From an uncultured Opitutaceae bacterium (GTDB lineage Bacteria; Verrucomicrobiota; Verrucomicrobiia; Opitutales; Opitutaceae), in NCBI GenBank assembly GCA_903891325.1, contig CAITEC010000080.1:1-37611 (forward strand): 37,611 bases of DNA. Direction: 5' to 3'. The position numbers and the translations under genes are program-made. Under the pieces are notes generated by a model. It did no database searches. It saw only the letters and a list, made by a program, of their open reading frames with translations, and was not told the DNA's origin. Shown one piece after another: positions 24,062-32,643 of the stretch (position 1 is its first letter; each line of letters opens with the position of its first letter).

Positions 24062-25072
24062 ATGACTACCGCCGCAACCCCCCAAAAGACCGCACCGCAT
24101 GCGTATTCCGGGGTATTTTCGCTCCTTTCAGGGCATTTGGCAGCCCTCGACCGCTGCCTGCACGACCAGCTTTCCGCGTTCGAACCGGAGATTCGGGCGA
24201 TGGCCGACTACTGCATCGATACGTCCGGAAAACGAATCCGTCCCTCACTCGTATTCCTGAGCGGCTGGCGGGGGGCGGACGTCATCCAGCCGGAGCTGGT
24301 CAAGGCGGCGACCGTCGTCGAGCTCGTCCACCTGGCGACCCTCGTCCACGACGACATCATGGATGAAGCCGACGTGCGGCGGAATCGGGGAACGGCGGCC
24401 CGCGAATACGGCCCAACTGCCGCCGTCCTGCTCGGCGATGCCCTTTTCGCTCATGCCCTGAACCTCGCAACCCAGTTTCCGACCACCGAAGTCTGTGCGG
24501 CTGTCTCGGAATCCACCCGGCGGGTGTGCGCCGGCGAGATCGTCCAAACTCTTCGCCGGGGCTCTACTAATGTTAGCCGCGCTGACTATCAACGGATTAT
24601 AGATTTGAAGACGGCGGAGCTCTTCCGGGTTTCCTGCCACCTTGGGGCCCGTCTGGCCGGTTTCAGCCCGGCCTGCGTGGAGGCCGTCGGCGTATTCGGG
24701 CGGCACCTGGGAATCGCCTATCAAATGTACGATGACCTGGCCGATTTTTTTGGGGAGGAGAAGCGGATTGGGAAGACCCTGGGGACCGACTTTGCCAGCG
24801 GGAAGCTCACCCTTCCCCTCTTTGCGCTGATGGACCGGCTCTCCCCGGCCGACGGGGCTGTTCTTGCCGAGGAACTGACGGGCCGCCGCCCGCCGCAGCC
24901 CGCCTTGAGGCTCGCGCAAATGCATGAACTGGGAGTCTTTGCCGCCGTCGCCGGTGCGATCGACGAGGAAATGGCCGTTGCGGGGGCTGCGATCCGGGAA
25001 CAGGAACCCGGACCGCTATTGATGAACCTCCTGGAGGTTTTGCGGTCCCAGGTCGGCAGCCTGCGCCGTTAG
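24062..25072 (+). CDS. Polyprenyl diphosphate synthase (trans-prenyltransferase)
   Basis: The 336-residue enzyme condenses isopentenyl diphosphate units onto an allylic starter to make long-chain polyprenyl diphosphate, probably the quinone side chain. Both aspartate motifs are intact: HDDIMDEAD (D97, D98, D101) and YDDLADFFG (D224, D225, D228). GKRIRPSLV (57-65) and KTLGTDFASGKLTLP are also conserved. An Ala residue before the first motif region (LATLVHDD) agrees with a long-chain product, though chain length cannot be fixed by eye. The start at 24062 lies after the AT-rich control region. The next gene, an ECF sigma factor, starts about 48 nt downstream. Confidence 0.92.
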   Translation: MTTAATPQKTAPHAYSGVFSLLSGHLAALDRCLHDQLSAFEPEIRAMADYCIDTSGKRIRPSLVFLSGWRGADVIQPELVKAATVVELVHLATLVHDDIMDEADVRRNRGTAAREYGPTAAVLLGDALFAHALNLATQFPTTEVCAAVSESTRRVCAGEIVQTLRRGSTNVSRADYQRIIDLKTAELFRVSCHLGARLAGFSPACVEAVGVFGRHLGIAYQMYDDLADFFGEEKRIGKTLGTDFASGKLTLPLFALMDRLSPADGAVLAEELTGRRPPQPALRLAQMHELGVFAAVAGAIDEEMAVAGAAIREQEPGPLLMNLLEVLRSQVGSLRR

Positions 25073-25120
25073 GTCCATTTTCAATTTGCAGAAATCGCCT
25101 ATTTGGGGCTTCGTTCACGC

Positions 25121-25759
25121 GTGCTGGAAGCGATCAAAGTCATCGGCAAGTCGCTTGTCGCCTCCCCCGAGCGCGTTCGGGAGGCCGACGAGGACCTCGA
25201 TGTGGTCCGCCGGGTCCAGGCCGGGGATGTCAGCGCATTCGACCGGCTGATCGTCAAATATCGGGGCCGGATCTACGGGGTGATCTACAATCTCACCTCG
25301 AACCGCGAGGACGCCGCGGATCTCACCCAGGACACCTTCATCAAGGCATTCCAGTCGATCAACCGCTTCCAGGGGCAGGCCTCGTTCTTCACGTGGATAT
25401 ACCGGATCGCGATCAATTCGACGCTCACCCACGTGCGCAAGAACCGCTCCCGATCCTTTTTCAGCCTGGAGTCGATCAACAGCGAGGAGCCGGTTTCCCG
25501 GGAGATCATCGCGGCGCTGACGGACAAGACGGGGGCCGACCGCGACACCCATGTTCGCGAACTCCAGGAAAAATTGAACGAAGCGATGCAGAAACTGTCT
25601 ATCAATCATCGCACCGTGGTCACCCTTTTTGAAATCGACGGATTAAGCCACCAGGACATCGCCGAGGTGATGGACTGTTCCGTCGGAACGGTCCGGTCCC
25701 GGCTGCATTATGCCAAGCAGCTGCTGCAGGCTGAGTTGCAGCAGTACATCAGCGCATGA
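25121..25759 (+). CDS. ECF (RpoE-type) RNA polymerase sigma factor
   Basis: The 212-residue protein has sigma2 (about 38-105: AFDRLIVKYRGRIYGVIYNL, DAADLTQDTFIKAF, FTWIYRIAIN) and sigma4 (about 150-205: LSINHRTVVTLFEIDGLSHQDIAEVMDCSVGTVRSRLHYAK). It would direct RNA polymerase to envelope-stress-type promoters, probably under an anti-sigma factor encoded next to it. GTG at 25121 is taken as the start; a TTG at 25103 is the alternative. Neither has a Shine-Dalgarno sequence, and the element CGCCTATTTG just upstream would imply a very short leader. It overlaps the downstream gene by 4 nt (ATGA). Confidence 0.93.
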   Translation: MLEAIKVIGKSLVASPERVREADEDLDVVRRVQAGDVSAFDRLIVKYRGRIYGVIYNLTSNREDAADLTQDTFIKAFQSINRFQGQASFFTWIYRIAINSTLTHVRKNRSRSFFSLESINSEEPVSREIIAALTDKTGADRDTHVRELQEKLNEAMQKLSINHRTVVTLFEIDGLSHQDIAEVMDCSVGTVRSRLHYAKQLLQAELQQYISA

Positions 25760-26634
25760 GCAACGGGGAAAAACAGCCGGTGACGGTCGAGTCGCTGATC
25801 CGCCTTAAGCGAATCGAGCAGCCCGCGCCTGAGTTCTGGGCCCAGTTCAACAGCGACCTGAGGGCCAAGCAGCTTGCGGCGATCGTCGAGAAGCCCCGGT
25901 GGTGGGAGCGGCGTTCCCGCGTCTACGGAATTTTCAGCCGGCACCCGCTTGCCCTGGGAACAGCAGCGGCCCTTGCCGTTGCCGTCTTCAGCGTCGGCGA
26001 ATACCGCGGCACGCGCGTCTCCTCGCCAGTGGCCGCCGGGCCGGATGAGGACGCCTACGCAACCGCCGCGGCTGCCGCCCCGGGCCCGTCCGAGGCGCCC
26101 GCCGCCCTGCGCAGTTCGCCCCTGCAGGCACCCGCCCGCTCGGCGATTGTCGAGGCCCGGAGCGTCCCGGTGAAATCCGCCGAGGAAAGCTACGGCCGTG
26201 AGTCCCGTCCGACGGCCGCCGCGCCGATCGCCTCCGCGGCGGTGGCACCTGACGCGGCCCGCGACGAGTCCATGCAGTTTGAAAGAAGCGACCGCAACGT
26301 GGTCTCCCTCGGGCGTTCGCTCTCGGCGATGAATCTGGCCGCAATCCAGGCGGCCGAGGTTGCGCACGACCAGTTTGCGCTCTCAAAGAGCTTTGAATCC
26401 CCGGTTTCCGCCGATGGCGGCAGCCAGGCTGTCGAGCCCCTGGCCCGCATGACCTCGCCCTCCGATGAGCGGCGTTCCCGCATCATGGGCGACGCCGTTG
26501 TGCAGACCGCCTCCTTTGAGGGCGGCACGGTCTCCCCGAGCGACCACTTTGCCAGCCGGCTGCCCGACGACCGGGTCTTCGACTCGATCAGCCGCTACGC
26601 CTCCGACAGCGACCGGCTCTCGATCCGGTTCTGA
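25756..26634 (+). CDS. Putative anti-sigma factor, single-pass membrane protein
   Basis: The 292-residue product is coupled to the sigma gene by an ATGA overlap. A cytoplasmic N-terminal part (about 1-60: RLKRIEQPAPEFWAQFNSDL, EKPRWWERRSR) precedes one transmembrane helix (about 64-80). A long Ala/Pro/Ser-rich, probably unstructured periplasmic region follows. No zinc-binding HxxxCxxC motif is present, so it is not a ZAS-type anti-sigma. The anti-sigma role is inferred from topology and position. The gene ends 45 nt before fumC. Confidence 0.7.
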   Translation: MSNGEKQPVTVESLIRLKRIEQPAPEFWAQFNSDLRAKQLAAIVEKPRWWERRSRVYGIFSRHPLALGTAAALAVAVFSVGEYRGTRVSSPVAAGPDEDAYATAAAAAPGPSEAPAALRSSPLQAPARSAIVEARSVPVKSAEESYGRESRPTAAAPIASAAVAPDAARDESMQFERSDRNVVSLGRSLSAMNLAAIQAAEVAHDQFALSKSFESPVSADGGSQAVEPLARMTSPSDERRSRIMGDAVVQTASFEGGTVSPSDHFASRLPDDRVFDSISRYASDSDRLSIRF

Positions 26635-26644
26635 TCGGCCCCTT

Positions 26645-26659
26645 GCGCACCCGGTGCGC
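26645..26659 (+). terminator. Short GC palindrome between sigma operon and fumC
   Basis: GCGCACCCGGTGCGC is symmetric around its centre, giving a 5-bp stem with a 5-nt loop, and is followed by TTCTGTTCTCTT. It may be a weak terminator of the sigma/anti-sigma operon or an operator for fumC. Confidence 0.35.
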
Positions 26660-26679
26660 TTCTGTTCTCTTGGGACTTC

Positions 26680-28089
26680 ATGAGAACTGAAAAAGACTCG
26701 ATGGGTGAGATGCAGGTGCCCGATGACGCGCTCTACGGAGCCTCGACGCAGCGGGCCGTTCTCAACTTTCCGGTGAGCGGCCGGCCGATGCCCGAGGCCT
26801 TCATCCGCGGGCTGGGGCTGGTCAAGTTCGCCTGCGCGCAGGCCAATGAGGAACTCGGCCACCTGTCGCCGGGCAAGGGCCGGCTGATCAAGGCGGCCGC
26901 CCGCGAGATCGCCGATGGCGGGCTCCTGGCGCACTTCCCCGTCGACGTTTTCCAGACCGGCTCGGGCACCTCGACGAACATGAACGTCAACGAGGTGATC
27001 TCCAACCGCGCGGCCCAGATCGCCGGGCTGCCGATCGGGCTCAAGAAGCCCGTCCACCCCAACGACGACGTGAACCTCGGCCAGTCCTCCAACGACATCA
27101 TCCCGACGACCCTCCACGTGAGCGTCGCGCTCGCCCTCTCGGGCGACCTGGTGCCCGGGCTCGAGGCCCTCGCCGCGGCCCTGGAGAGGAAGGCCGCGGC
27201 CTTCGCGGGGATCGTCAAGATCGGGCGCACCCACCTGATGGACGCCACGCCGCTCACCCTGGGCCAGGAGTTCTCAGGGTACGCCGCCCAGGTCCGCAAG
27301 GGAATCGGGCGCGCGCAAAAGGCGGTCGCCGCCCTCGGCGAACTGGCGGTCGGGGGGACGGCCGTCGGCACGGGGATCAACTGCGACCTGAATTTCCCCC
27401 CGAAAGTCTGCGCGATCCTCTCAAGGGAGACGGGCATCCCGTTCCGCGAGGCGGCGAACCATTTCGAGGCCCAGGGCGCGCGCGATGACGCTGTCGAGGC
27501 CGCCGGCCATCTGGCGACGATTGCCGCCGGCCTCGCGAAGATTGCCAACGACATCCGGCTGCTCGGGTCGGGCCCCCGCGCCGGGCTGGCCGAGCTGCGG
27601 CTGCCGGCCACCCAGCCGGGCTCATCGATCATGCCCGGGAAGGTCAATCCCGTGATGAGCGAGATGATGGTGCAGGTCTGCCACTACACCCACGGGCTGG
27701 CCCAGACCGTCGTCATGTGCGGGCGGGACGGCCACTTCGAGCTGAACGTGACGATCCCCCTGATCGCCCACTCGCTGCACGAGGCGATCCGCTGCCTGGC
27801 CAACGCGTCCCGGGTCTTTGCATCGGCCTGTGTCGACGGCATTGAGGCCGACGCCGCGCGCTGCAAGGAGCTGATGGATCGATCGCTGATGCTCGTGACC
27901 GCGCTCAATCCCTTCATCGGCTACGACAACGCGGCTTCGGTTGCCAAGGAGGCCTTTGCGACCGGCCGCACGCTCCGGGAGATCGTCCTGGCCCGGAAAC
28001 TCATGGACGCGGCCGACCTCGACAGGGCGCTCGACCCGATCTCGATGACCAAGCCGGGCGCCGGCGGGATGTCCGCCGGCGGCGGGTAG
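26680..28089 (+). CDS. fumC: Fumarate hydratase class II (fumarase C)
   Basis: The 469-residue enzyme interconverts fumarate and malate in the TCA cycle. It is iron-independent and tetrameric. Signature regions are RTEKDSMGEMQVP and LYGASTQRAV at the N-terminus, the substrate site TGSGTSTNMNVNEV, IGRTHLMDATP and the superfamily loop GSSIMPGKVNPV (S315, S316, K321). FumC-type N-terminal and GSGTS features separate it from aspartase and argininosuccinate lyase, although aspartase cannot be fully excluded by eye. It converges on the Gfo/Idh/MocA gene with a gap of only 4 nt. Confidence 0.94.
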   Translation: MRTEKDSMGEMQVPDDALYGASTQRAVLNFPVSGRPMPEAFIRGLGLVKFACAQANEELGHLSPGKGRLIKAAAREIADGGLLAHFPVDVFQTGSGTSTNMNVNEVISNRAAQIAGLPIGLKKPVHPNDDVNLGQSSNDIIPTTLHVSVALALSGDLVPGLEALAAALERKAAAFAGIVKIGRTHLMDATPLTLGQEFSGYAAQVRKGIGRAQKAVAALGELAVGGTAVGTGINCDLNFPPKVCAILSRETGIPFREAANHFEAQGARDDAVEAAGHLATIAAGLAKIANDIRLLGSGPRAGLAELRLPATQPGSSIMPGKVNPVMSEMMVQVCHYTHGLAQTVVMCGRDGHFELNVTIPLIAHSLHEAIRCLANASRVFASACVDGIEADAARCKELMDRSLMLVTALNPFIGYDNAASVAKEAFATGRTLREIVLARKLMDAADLDRALDPISMTKPGAGGMSAGGG

Positions 28090-28093
28090 CGCG

Positions 28094-29347
28094 TCAGCGC
28101 GCCGCGGCCATCGCGTGGAGGACCTCGTGGAGGCGGGGCAGGTCGGCGGGGGAGGCCGGCGCCCCGGTGTCCCGGTTCCAGCCGTGGGCCCCCGGCCACA
28201 GGCCGAGGGTGAGAAACTGCTCCACGGCGCCGCTGATGCCCGCGACGCCGACGTACTCCTTCTGCTCCTTCTCTTCGCGGATCCGGGTGACAAGGGCGGC
28301 CGGGATCGGCGAGATGACGCCGCTGGAGATGTGGGCCAGGTCGTTCAGCGCGACAAAGGGCCGGCAGTCGGCGAGCGTCGTCGCCGGCCGCGCGGATTCG
28401 CCGCGCAGGTAGCGGTAGTAATCCAGGTGGTTCTCCTCAAGCCCGTCGAAGGGCTCGGGGGCGATCCGCTCCACGCGTCCGTCGTGCCAGCGCACCTCGA
28501 TCAGGCGGCCCACGACGTAGGTCAGGACAGCCTTCTCGCACTGGACGGACTCGCAGTGGGTGCTCTCCCCGCTGCAGGCGTGGGTGAGGGCGAAGCGGAG
28601 GGGAACCCCCGAGTCGGTCCGGCACTCCACGAAGAAGGTGTCGGCGCCCTCGATCGCGTGCGCGCGGTACAGCTCGGAGCGGACGGTCGCGATTCCCGCC
28701 CAGCTGAAGAGCTCCGGGCCGCCGAGCCAGAAGAGCATGTTGTGGACGAAGTGCGCGAACGCGTTGCCAAAGCAGGAGTCCACGACCGCGTGGCCGTCCT
28801 TGAAGAGCCGCCCGGCCCAGGAATTGCGCGAGAAATAGCTGGCCGGTCGCGGCCACATCCCCGCCAGCGTCCCCCCGGTGACTGCGCCGAACTCCCCGGA
28901 GAGCAGGCGCTCCTTGAGGGCGAGCCGCTGGCGCTCGACGATGAAGTTGAAGCCGACCACCGAGGACCGCGGCGCGCGCCGGTCGGCGACGATCATCCGC
29001 TCAAGCTCCGCGTAGTCCAGGGTCGGCGGTTTCTCCACGTACGCGGGCAACCCCAGGGCGGTCACCGCATCGTGCATCCCGGCGTGAAGGTCGATCGGCG
29101 TCGGGATCACGACCAGGTCGAGATTCCCGCGGCAGGCGTCGAGCATCGTGCGGTAGTCGGGAAACACGCCGACCCCGCGCTGCTCAAGCCGCCAGCCCTG
29201 GCGGGCGGCGGCGAAGGCCTGGGGCTCGGGGTCGCAGGTGCAGACCAGCCGGGCGTGCCCGCGCTCCTCGAGCTTGGCGACCGTGTTGTGGTGCCAGCCG
29301 GCAAAGCCGCCCATGCCGATGATGCCGACTCGCAGGGGCGTCTTCAC
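28094..29347 (-). CDS. Gfo/Idh/MocA family oxidoreductase
   Basis: The 417-residue protein has the N-terminal Rossmann fold (VGIIGMGGFAGWHHNT; DLVVIPTPIDLHAGM) and the lysine motif YVEKPPTL that aligns NAD(P) and substrate, then the C-terminal alpha/beta domain. Members act on sugars, inositols or amino sugars; the substrate is unknown. It follows kdsD with a 4-nt ATGA overlap, so a carbohydrate or envelope-sugar role is likely (inferred). The C-terminal tail (YVGVAGISGAVEQFLTLG...) is somewhat longer than in typical members. Confidence 0.88.
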   Translation of the reverse strand: MKTPLRVGIIGMGGFAGWHHNTVAKLEERGHARLVCTCDPEPQAFAAARQGWRLEQRGVGVFPDYRTMLDACRGNLDLVVIPTPIDLHAGMHDAVTALGLPAYVEKPPTLDYAELERMIVADRRAPRSSVVGFNFIVERQRLALKERLLSGEFGAVTGGTLAGMWPRPASYFSRNSWAGRLFKDGHAVVDSCFGNAFAHFVHNMLFWLGGPELFSWAGIATVRSELYRAHAIEGADTFFVECRTDSGVPLRFALTHACSGESTHCESVQCEKAVLTYVVGRLIEVRWHDGRVERIAPEPFDGLEENHLDYYRYLRGESARPATTLADCRPFVALNDLAHISSGVISPIPAALVTRIREEKEQKEYVGVAGISGAVEQFLTLGLWPGAHGWNRDTGAPASPADLPRLHEVLHAMAAAR

Positions 29348-30333
29348 ACGATCTTGAAACGGGGAAGATCCTGCCCGTCGATGAGGCCGACGGGCCTGCC
29401 GCGCGCGTCCACGACAATCACGTCGTCGATCTTGTGGGCCTCGAAGAGCCGGAGCGCGTCGACGCCCAGGGCGTCATTCCGGATCGTCTTGGGGCTGCGT
29501 GTCATGAAGCGGGAGACCGGCTTGCCGAGGAAGTCGGCCTCGCGCAGCGCGCAGCGGCGAAAATCCCCGTCGGTGAACACCCCGGTCAGCCGGCCGATCC
29601 CCGCGCCGACCAGCGCGATGCACCCGGTCTTCGCGCGGGTCATCGCCATGACCGCGTCCTGGACGGTGATCGTGTCGCGACCGGCGGCCAGGCGCTCGCC
29701 GGAGCGCATGATGTCGGAAGCCTTCAGGAGCAGGCCGCGTCCCAGGCTGCCGCCCGGGTGGTACTTCGCAAAGTCGTCGCGCGTGAATCCGCGCGCCTCC
29801 AGGAGCGTCATCGCCAGGGCGTCGCCCAGGGCGAGGGCCGCCGTCGTGCTCGCGGTCGGGGCCAGCTTGAGCGGGCAGGCCTCGCGGGGGACGCGGTAGA
29901 GCAGCAGGTGGTCGGCGTTGGCAGCCAGGTCGGAGCCGGCGCTGGCGGTGAAGGCGACGATCTTCAGCCCGAAGCGCTTGAGCAGCGGGATCAGGCGGAG
30001 GATCTCGTCGGTTTGCCCGCTGTTGCTCAGCAGGATGGCCAGGTCCCCCTCGTCGCAGAGCCCGAGGTCGCCGTGGAGGGCCTGGGTCGAGTCGAGGAAG
30101 CAGGATGAAACCCCCGTGCTGTTGAAGGTCGCCGCAACCTTCTGGGCGATGTGGGCGGATTTTCCCACCCCGCTGAAGATGAGCTTCTTGCCCGCGGAGA
30201 CGGCCTCGTCAACCGCACGGGCGGTCGCAACGAATTCGCGGCCCAGGCCCCTTGCCGTCTCGTCGAGAGCCTCCCTTTCAATCCGGATGCAGGCGCGGGC
30301 GCGGGCAAGGGATGATTTCGGATCGAGCGCCAT
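29344..30333 (-). CDS. kdsD: Arabinose-5-phosphate isomerase (KdsD/KpsF)
   Basis: The 329-residue protein combines an N-terminal SIS domain (about 30-185: KKLIFSGVGKSAHIAQKVAATFNSTG, AILLSNSGQTDEI, a Thr-rich APTASTTAALALGDALA) with two CBS domains (about 205-329). It turns ribulose 5-phosphate into arabinose 5-phosphate for Kdo synthesis, a sign of lipopolysaccharide and an outer membrane. The length matches E. coli KdsD. It is the first gene of an operon with the Gfo/Idh/MocA gene, divergent from the LysM lipoprotein gene across 149 nt. Confidence 0.95.
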   Translation of the reverse strand: MALDPKSSLARARACIRIEREALDETARGLGREFVATARAVDEAVSAGKKLIFSGVGKSAHIAQKVAATFNSTGVSSCFLDSTQALHGDLGLCDEGDLAILLSNSGQTDEILRLIPLLKRFGLKIVAFTASAGSDLAANADHLLLYRVPREACPLKLAPTASTTAALALGDALAMTLLEARGFTRDDFAKYHPGGSLGRGLLLKASDIMRSGERLAAGRDTITVQDAVMAMTRAKTGCIALVGAGIGRLTGVFTDGDFRRCALREADFLGKPVSRFMTRSPKTIRNDALGVDALRLFEAHKIDDVIVVDARGRPVGLIDGQDLPRFKIV

Positions 30334-30482
30334 TTATTGTTAGGGCCGGGGGGAATCGGCGGGTGGAATCTACGGGGCTTTCCGCGCCGTTCAATCCTGT
30401 ATTATCGCGGGCAGGGCCGGTCTTTGGGCATTGACCGATGGACAATGGAAAATGAAGCATCCACAGTGACCGTCATCACTCC

Positions 30483-31358
30483 GTGGCCCCCCCTCTCAAA
30501 ATCGTCGGCTTGATCGCCCTCGCCTCGCTCCTCGCGCTGGCGGGATGCGGCGGGGACAGCTTCTCCCTCTCCTCGGAGACCGACGAGCCCCTCTACCGGG
30601 AGGGCCAGCAGCTGGAGAAGCAGGGGCGCAACCGCGAGGCGCTGGATTCCTACCTCAGGGTCATCGCCAAGCGCGGGGAAACCGCGCCCGAGTCGCATCT
30701 CGAGGCCGGCCTGATCTACCTGGAACACGTCGAGGACCCCATCGCTGCGATCTACCACTTTCACAAGTACCTCGAGCTCGAGCCGAATTCCCGGCAGGCG
30801 GGCCAGGTCCGGGGGCTGATCGACACGGCCAAGCTCAATTTCGCCCGGACCCTCCCGGCAAAGCCGCTGGAGAATCCCGACACGCGGCTGGATGGCAACG
30901 AGGTTGTCGACCAGCTCCGGCGCGAGAACGACGAGCTCAAGGCGGAGCTGGCCGCCTACCGCTCGGGAGCCGGGGCTCCCCCGACCGTCTCGCTTCCCTC
31001 GGCGGAAACCGCGCAGCCCGCGGCCCCGGCGGCGCCCGCCCAGGAGAGCGTCGAGTCGCCCCCGCCCGCCCCGGCGCCGGCGGTCCGGCAGGAGGAACTC
31101 CCCGCGGCCCCGATCACGCTGGCGCCCCTTCCCCAGGACGGCGCCGAGCCGCAGCCGCCGGCCCCCGCTCCCGAGCCGGCCGCCCACTCCGGCAGGACGC
31201 ACACGGTCGTCAGGGGCGACACCCTGTTCAGCATCGCCCAGCGGTACTATGGCACGCGCTCCGGGGCGAAGGTTCGCGGCATCGTCGCGGCCAACCGCGA
31301 CAAGCTCTCCAGCACCTCCGCCCACCTGAAGATCGGCACGGTGCTCACGATCCCCTGA
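30483..31358 (+). CDS. LysM-domain lipoprotein with TPR-like region
   Basis: The 291-residue protein starts with a GTG; upstream in-frame ATGs are cut off by a stop. A signal ending LALAGC gives lipidated C22. A TPR-like helical part (about 38-125: YREGQQLEKQGRNREALDSYL, EAGLIYLEHVEDPIAAIYHF), a short coiled coil (LRRENDELKAELAAY), a Pro/Ala linker (about 165-235) and a C-terminal LysM (240-291: HTVVRGDTLFSIAQRYYG) follow. LysM binds peptidoglycan, so it likely tethers the outer membrane or a complex to the wall. TATTAT at 30401-30406 may be part of its promoter. Its stop overlaps the next ATG (TGATG). Confidence 0.85.
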   Translation: MAPPLKIVGLIALASLLALAGCGGDSFSLSSETDEPLYREGQQLEKQGRNREALDSYLRVIAKRGETAPESHLEAGLIYLEHVEDPIAAIYHFHKYLELEPNSRQAGQVRGLIDTAKLNFARTLPAKPLENPDTRLDGNEVVDQLRRENDELKAELAAYRSGAGAPPTVSLPSAETAQPAAPAAPAQESVESPPPAPAPAVRQEELPAAPITLAPLPQDGAEPQPPAPAPEPAAHSGRTHTVVRGDTLFSIAQRYYGTRSGAKVRGIVAANRDKLSSTSAHLKIGTVLTIP

Positions 31359-32545
31359 TGCCGCGAACCTCCCGCCGCACCGCCCTCTTTGCCGAGTCGA
31401 TGATTCGGGAGATGACGCGCGTCGCGCAGCGGCACGGGGCGATCAACCTCGCGCAGGGGTTTCCGGACTTCGATCCCCCGCGGGAGCTGCTCGAGGCGGG
31501 GCGGGCGGAGATGGACGCCGGGCACCACCAGTACGCCATCACCTGGGGTGCGCCCCCGCTGCGGATTGCCCTGGCGGAAAAGCTGAACCGGTTCACGGGC
31601 ATGCCGGTCGACCCCGAGTCCCAGCTGGTCGTCACCTGCGGGGCGACGGAGGCGATGATGGTCGCCATGATGACGGTCTGCGACCCGGGAGACAGCGTCG
31701 GGCTCTTCAGCCCCTTCTATGAGAACTACGGGGCCGACGCGATCCTCTGCGGGGCCCGGCCCGTCCACGTCCCGCTGAACCCGCCGGATTACTCGTTCGA
31801 CCCGGCGGAGCTGCGCCGCGTCTTTGCGGGGGGCATCAAGGCCTTCGTCCTGTGCAACCCCTCCAACCCGACGGGAAAGGTCTTCACCGCGGAAGAACTC
31901 GGGCAAATTGCGGCGCTTGCGGAGGAGTTCGACGTCTTCGTGATCACCGACGAGGTGTACGAGCACATCGTGTATCCGCCGCACAAGCACACCTACATCT
32001 CGACGCTTCCCGGCATGGCCGAGCGGACGCTCATGTGCAGCTCGCTCTCGAAGACCTTCTCGATCACCGGCTGGCGCCTGGGCTACGTGTTCGCGCCGGC
32101 GGCCATCATCGCCCAGGCCCGCAAGGTGCACGACTTCCTGACCGTGGGCGCGGCCGCCCCGCTGCAGCACGCGGTGGTGGCCGGCCTGAGGATGCCGACC
32201 TCGTACTACGAGGGCCTCGCCGGCGAGTACGCCGCCCGCCGCGACATCCTCCTGGGCTACCTCGACCGCACCGGCCTCTCCTACACGCGCCCCCAGGGCG
32301 CCTGCTACGTGATGGTGGACATTTCCCCCTTCGGGTACGCGAGCGACGTGGCGTTCGCCCACTGGATGACCGAGAAGGTCGGGGTGGCCCCCGTCCCCGG
32401 CTCAAGCTTCTTCGCCGGGGGAGAGAACAGATATATACGGTTAAACTTCGCCAAACGCGAAGTTACGCTAAGAGAGGCGGGCGAGCGGCTGCTCACCCTC
32501 AGGCTTCAGAAACCTGAGACCGGAAACCTGAAACCTGAAATTTAA
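31358..32545 (+). CDS. Class I/II pyridoxal-phosphate aminotransferase
   Basis: The 395-residue fold-type I enzyme resembles the aspartate/kynurenine/methionine aminotransferase branch: INLAQGFPDFDPP, YAITWGAPPLR, CNPSNPTGKV, ITDEVYEHIVY, and the PLP lysine K232 in SSLSKTFSITGWRLGY. A C-terminal arginine for the substrate carboxylate lies in NRYIRLNFA. The amino donor cannot be fixed. The last 13 residues (LQKPETGNLKPEI) are encoded by the left arm of a palindromic repeat, so the original C-terminus was probably changed by repeat insertion. It is coupled to the LysM gene by TGATG, though the functions seem unrelated. Confidence 0.9.
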   Translation: MPRTSRRTALFAESMIREMTRVAQRHGAINLAQGFPDFDPPRELLEAGRAEMDAGHHQYAITWGAPPLRIALAEKLNRFTGMPVDPESQLVVTCGATEAMMVAMMTVCDPGDSVGLFSPFYENYGADAILCGARPVHVPLNPPDYSFDPAELRRVFAGGIKAFVLCNPSNPTGKVFTAEELGQIAALAEEFDVFVITDEVYEHIVYPPHKHTYISTLPGMAERTLMCSSLSKTFSITGWRLGYVFAPAAIIAQARKVHDFLTVGAAAPLQHAVVAGLRMPTSYYEGLAGEYAARRDILLGYLDRTGLSYTRPQGACYVMVDISPFGYASDVAFAHWMTEKVGVAPVPGSSFFAGGENRYIRLNFAKREVTLREAGERLLTLRLQKPETGNLKPEI

Positions 32546-32634
32546 TTCCCAATCCGGATCGATGTAGCCGGGGTCCTAGACCCCGGGGATCGACCGATCG
32601 ACTCAGGTTTCAGGTTTCCGGTCTCAGGTTTCTG
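32507..32634. repeat. 128-bp palindromic element with perfect 32-bp arms
   Basis: Bases 32507-32538 are the exact reverse complement of 32603-32634; the arms contain repeated GAAACCTGA/AAACCTGA units. The 64-bp centre holds another perfect hairpin, CCGGGGTC-CTA-GACCCCGG (32568-32586). The left arm encodes the end of the aminotransferase. The element sits between convergent genes and could end transcription from both sides, though it has no T-run. The nested palindromes resemble REP/MITE-like intergenic repeats. Confidence 0.9.
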
Positions 32635-32643
32635 CACACGCCG

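Noticed and set aside
23810-24100. Small minus-strand open frame in the AT-rich gap before accB
   Set aside because: Composition is that of non-coding AT-rich DNA; no start signal or domain, and it overlaps the polyprenyl synthase 5' end.
28115-29899. Plus-strand open frame (594 codons) opposite the Gfo/Idh/MocA and kdsD genes
   Set aside because: It spans two well-supported minus-strand genes and has low-complexity translation; a GC shadow.
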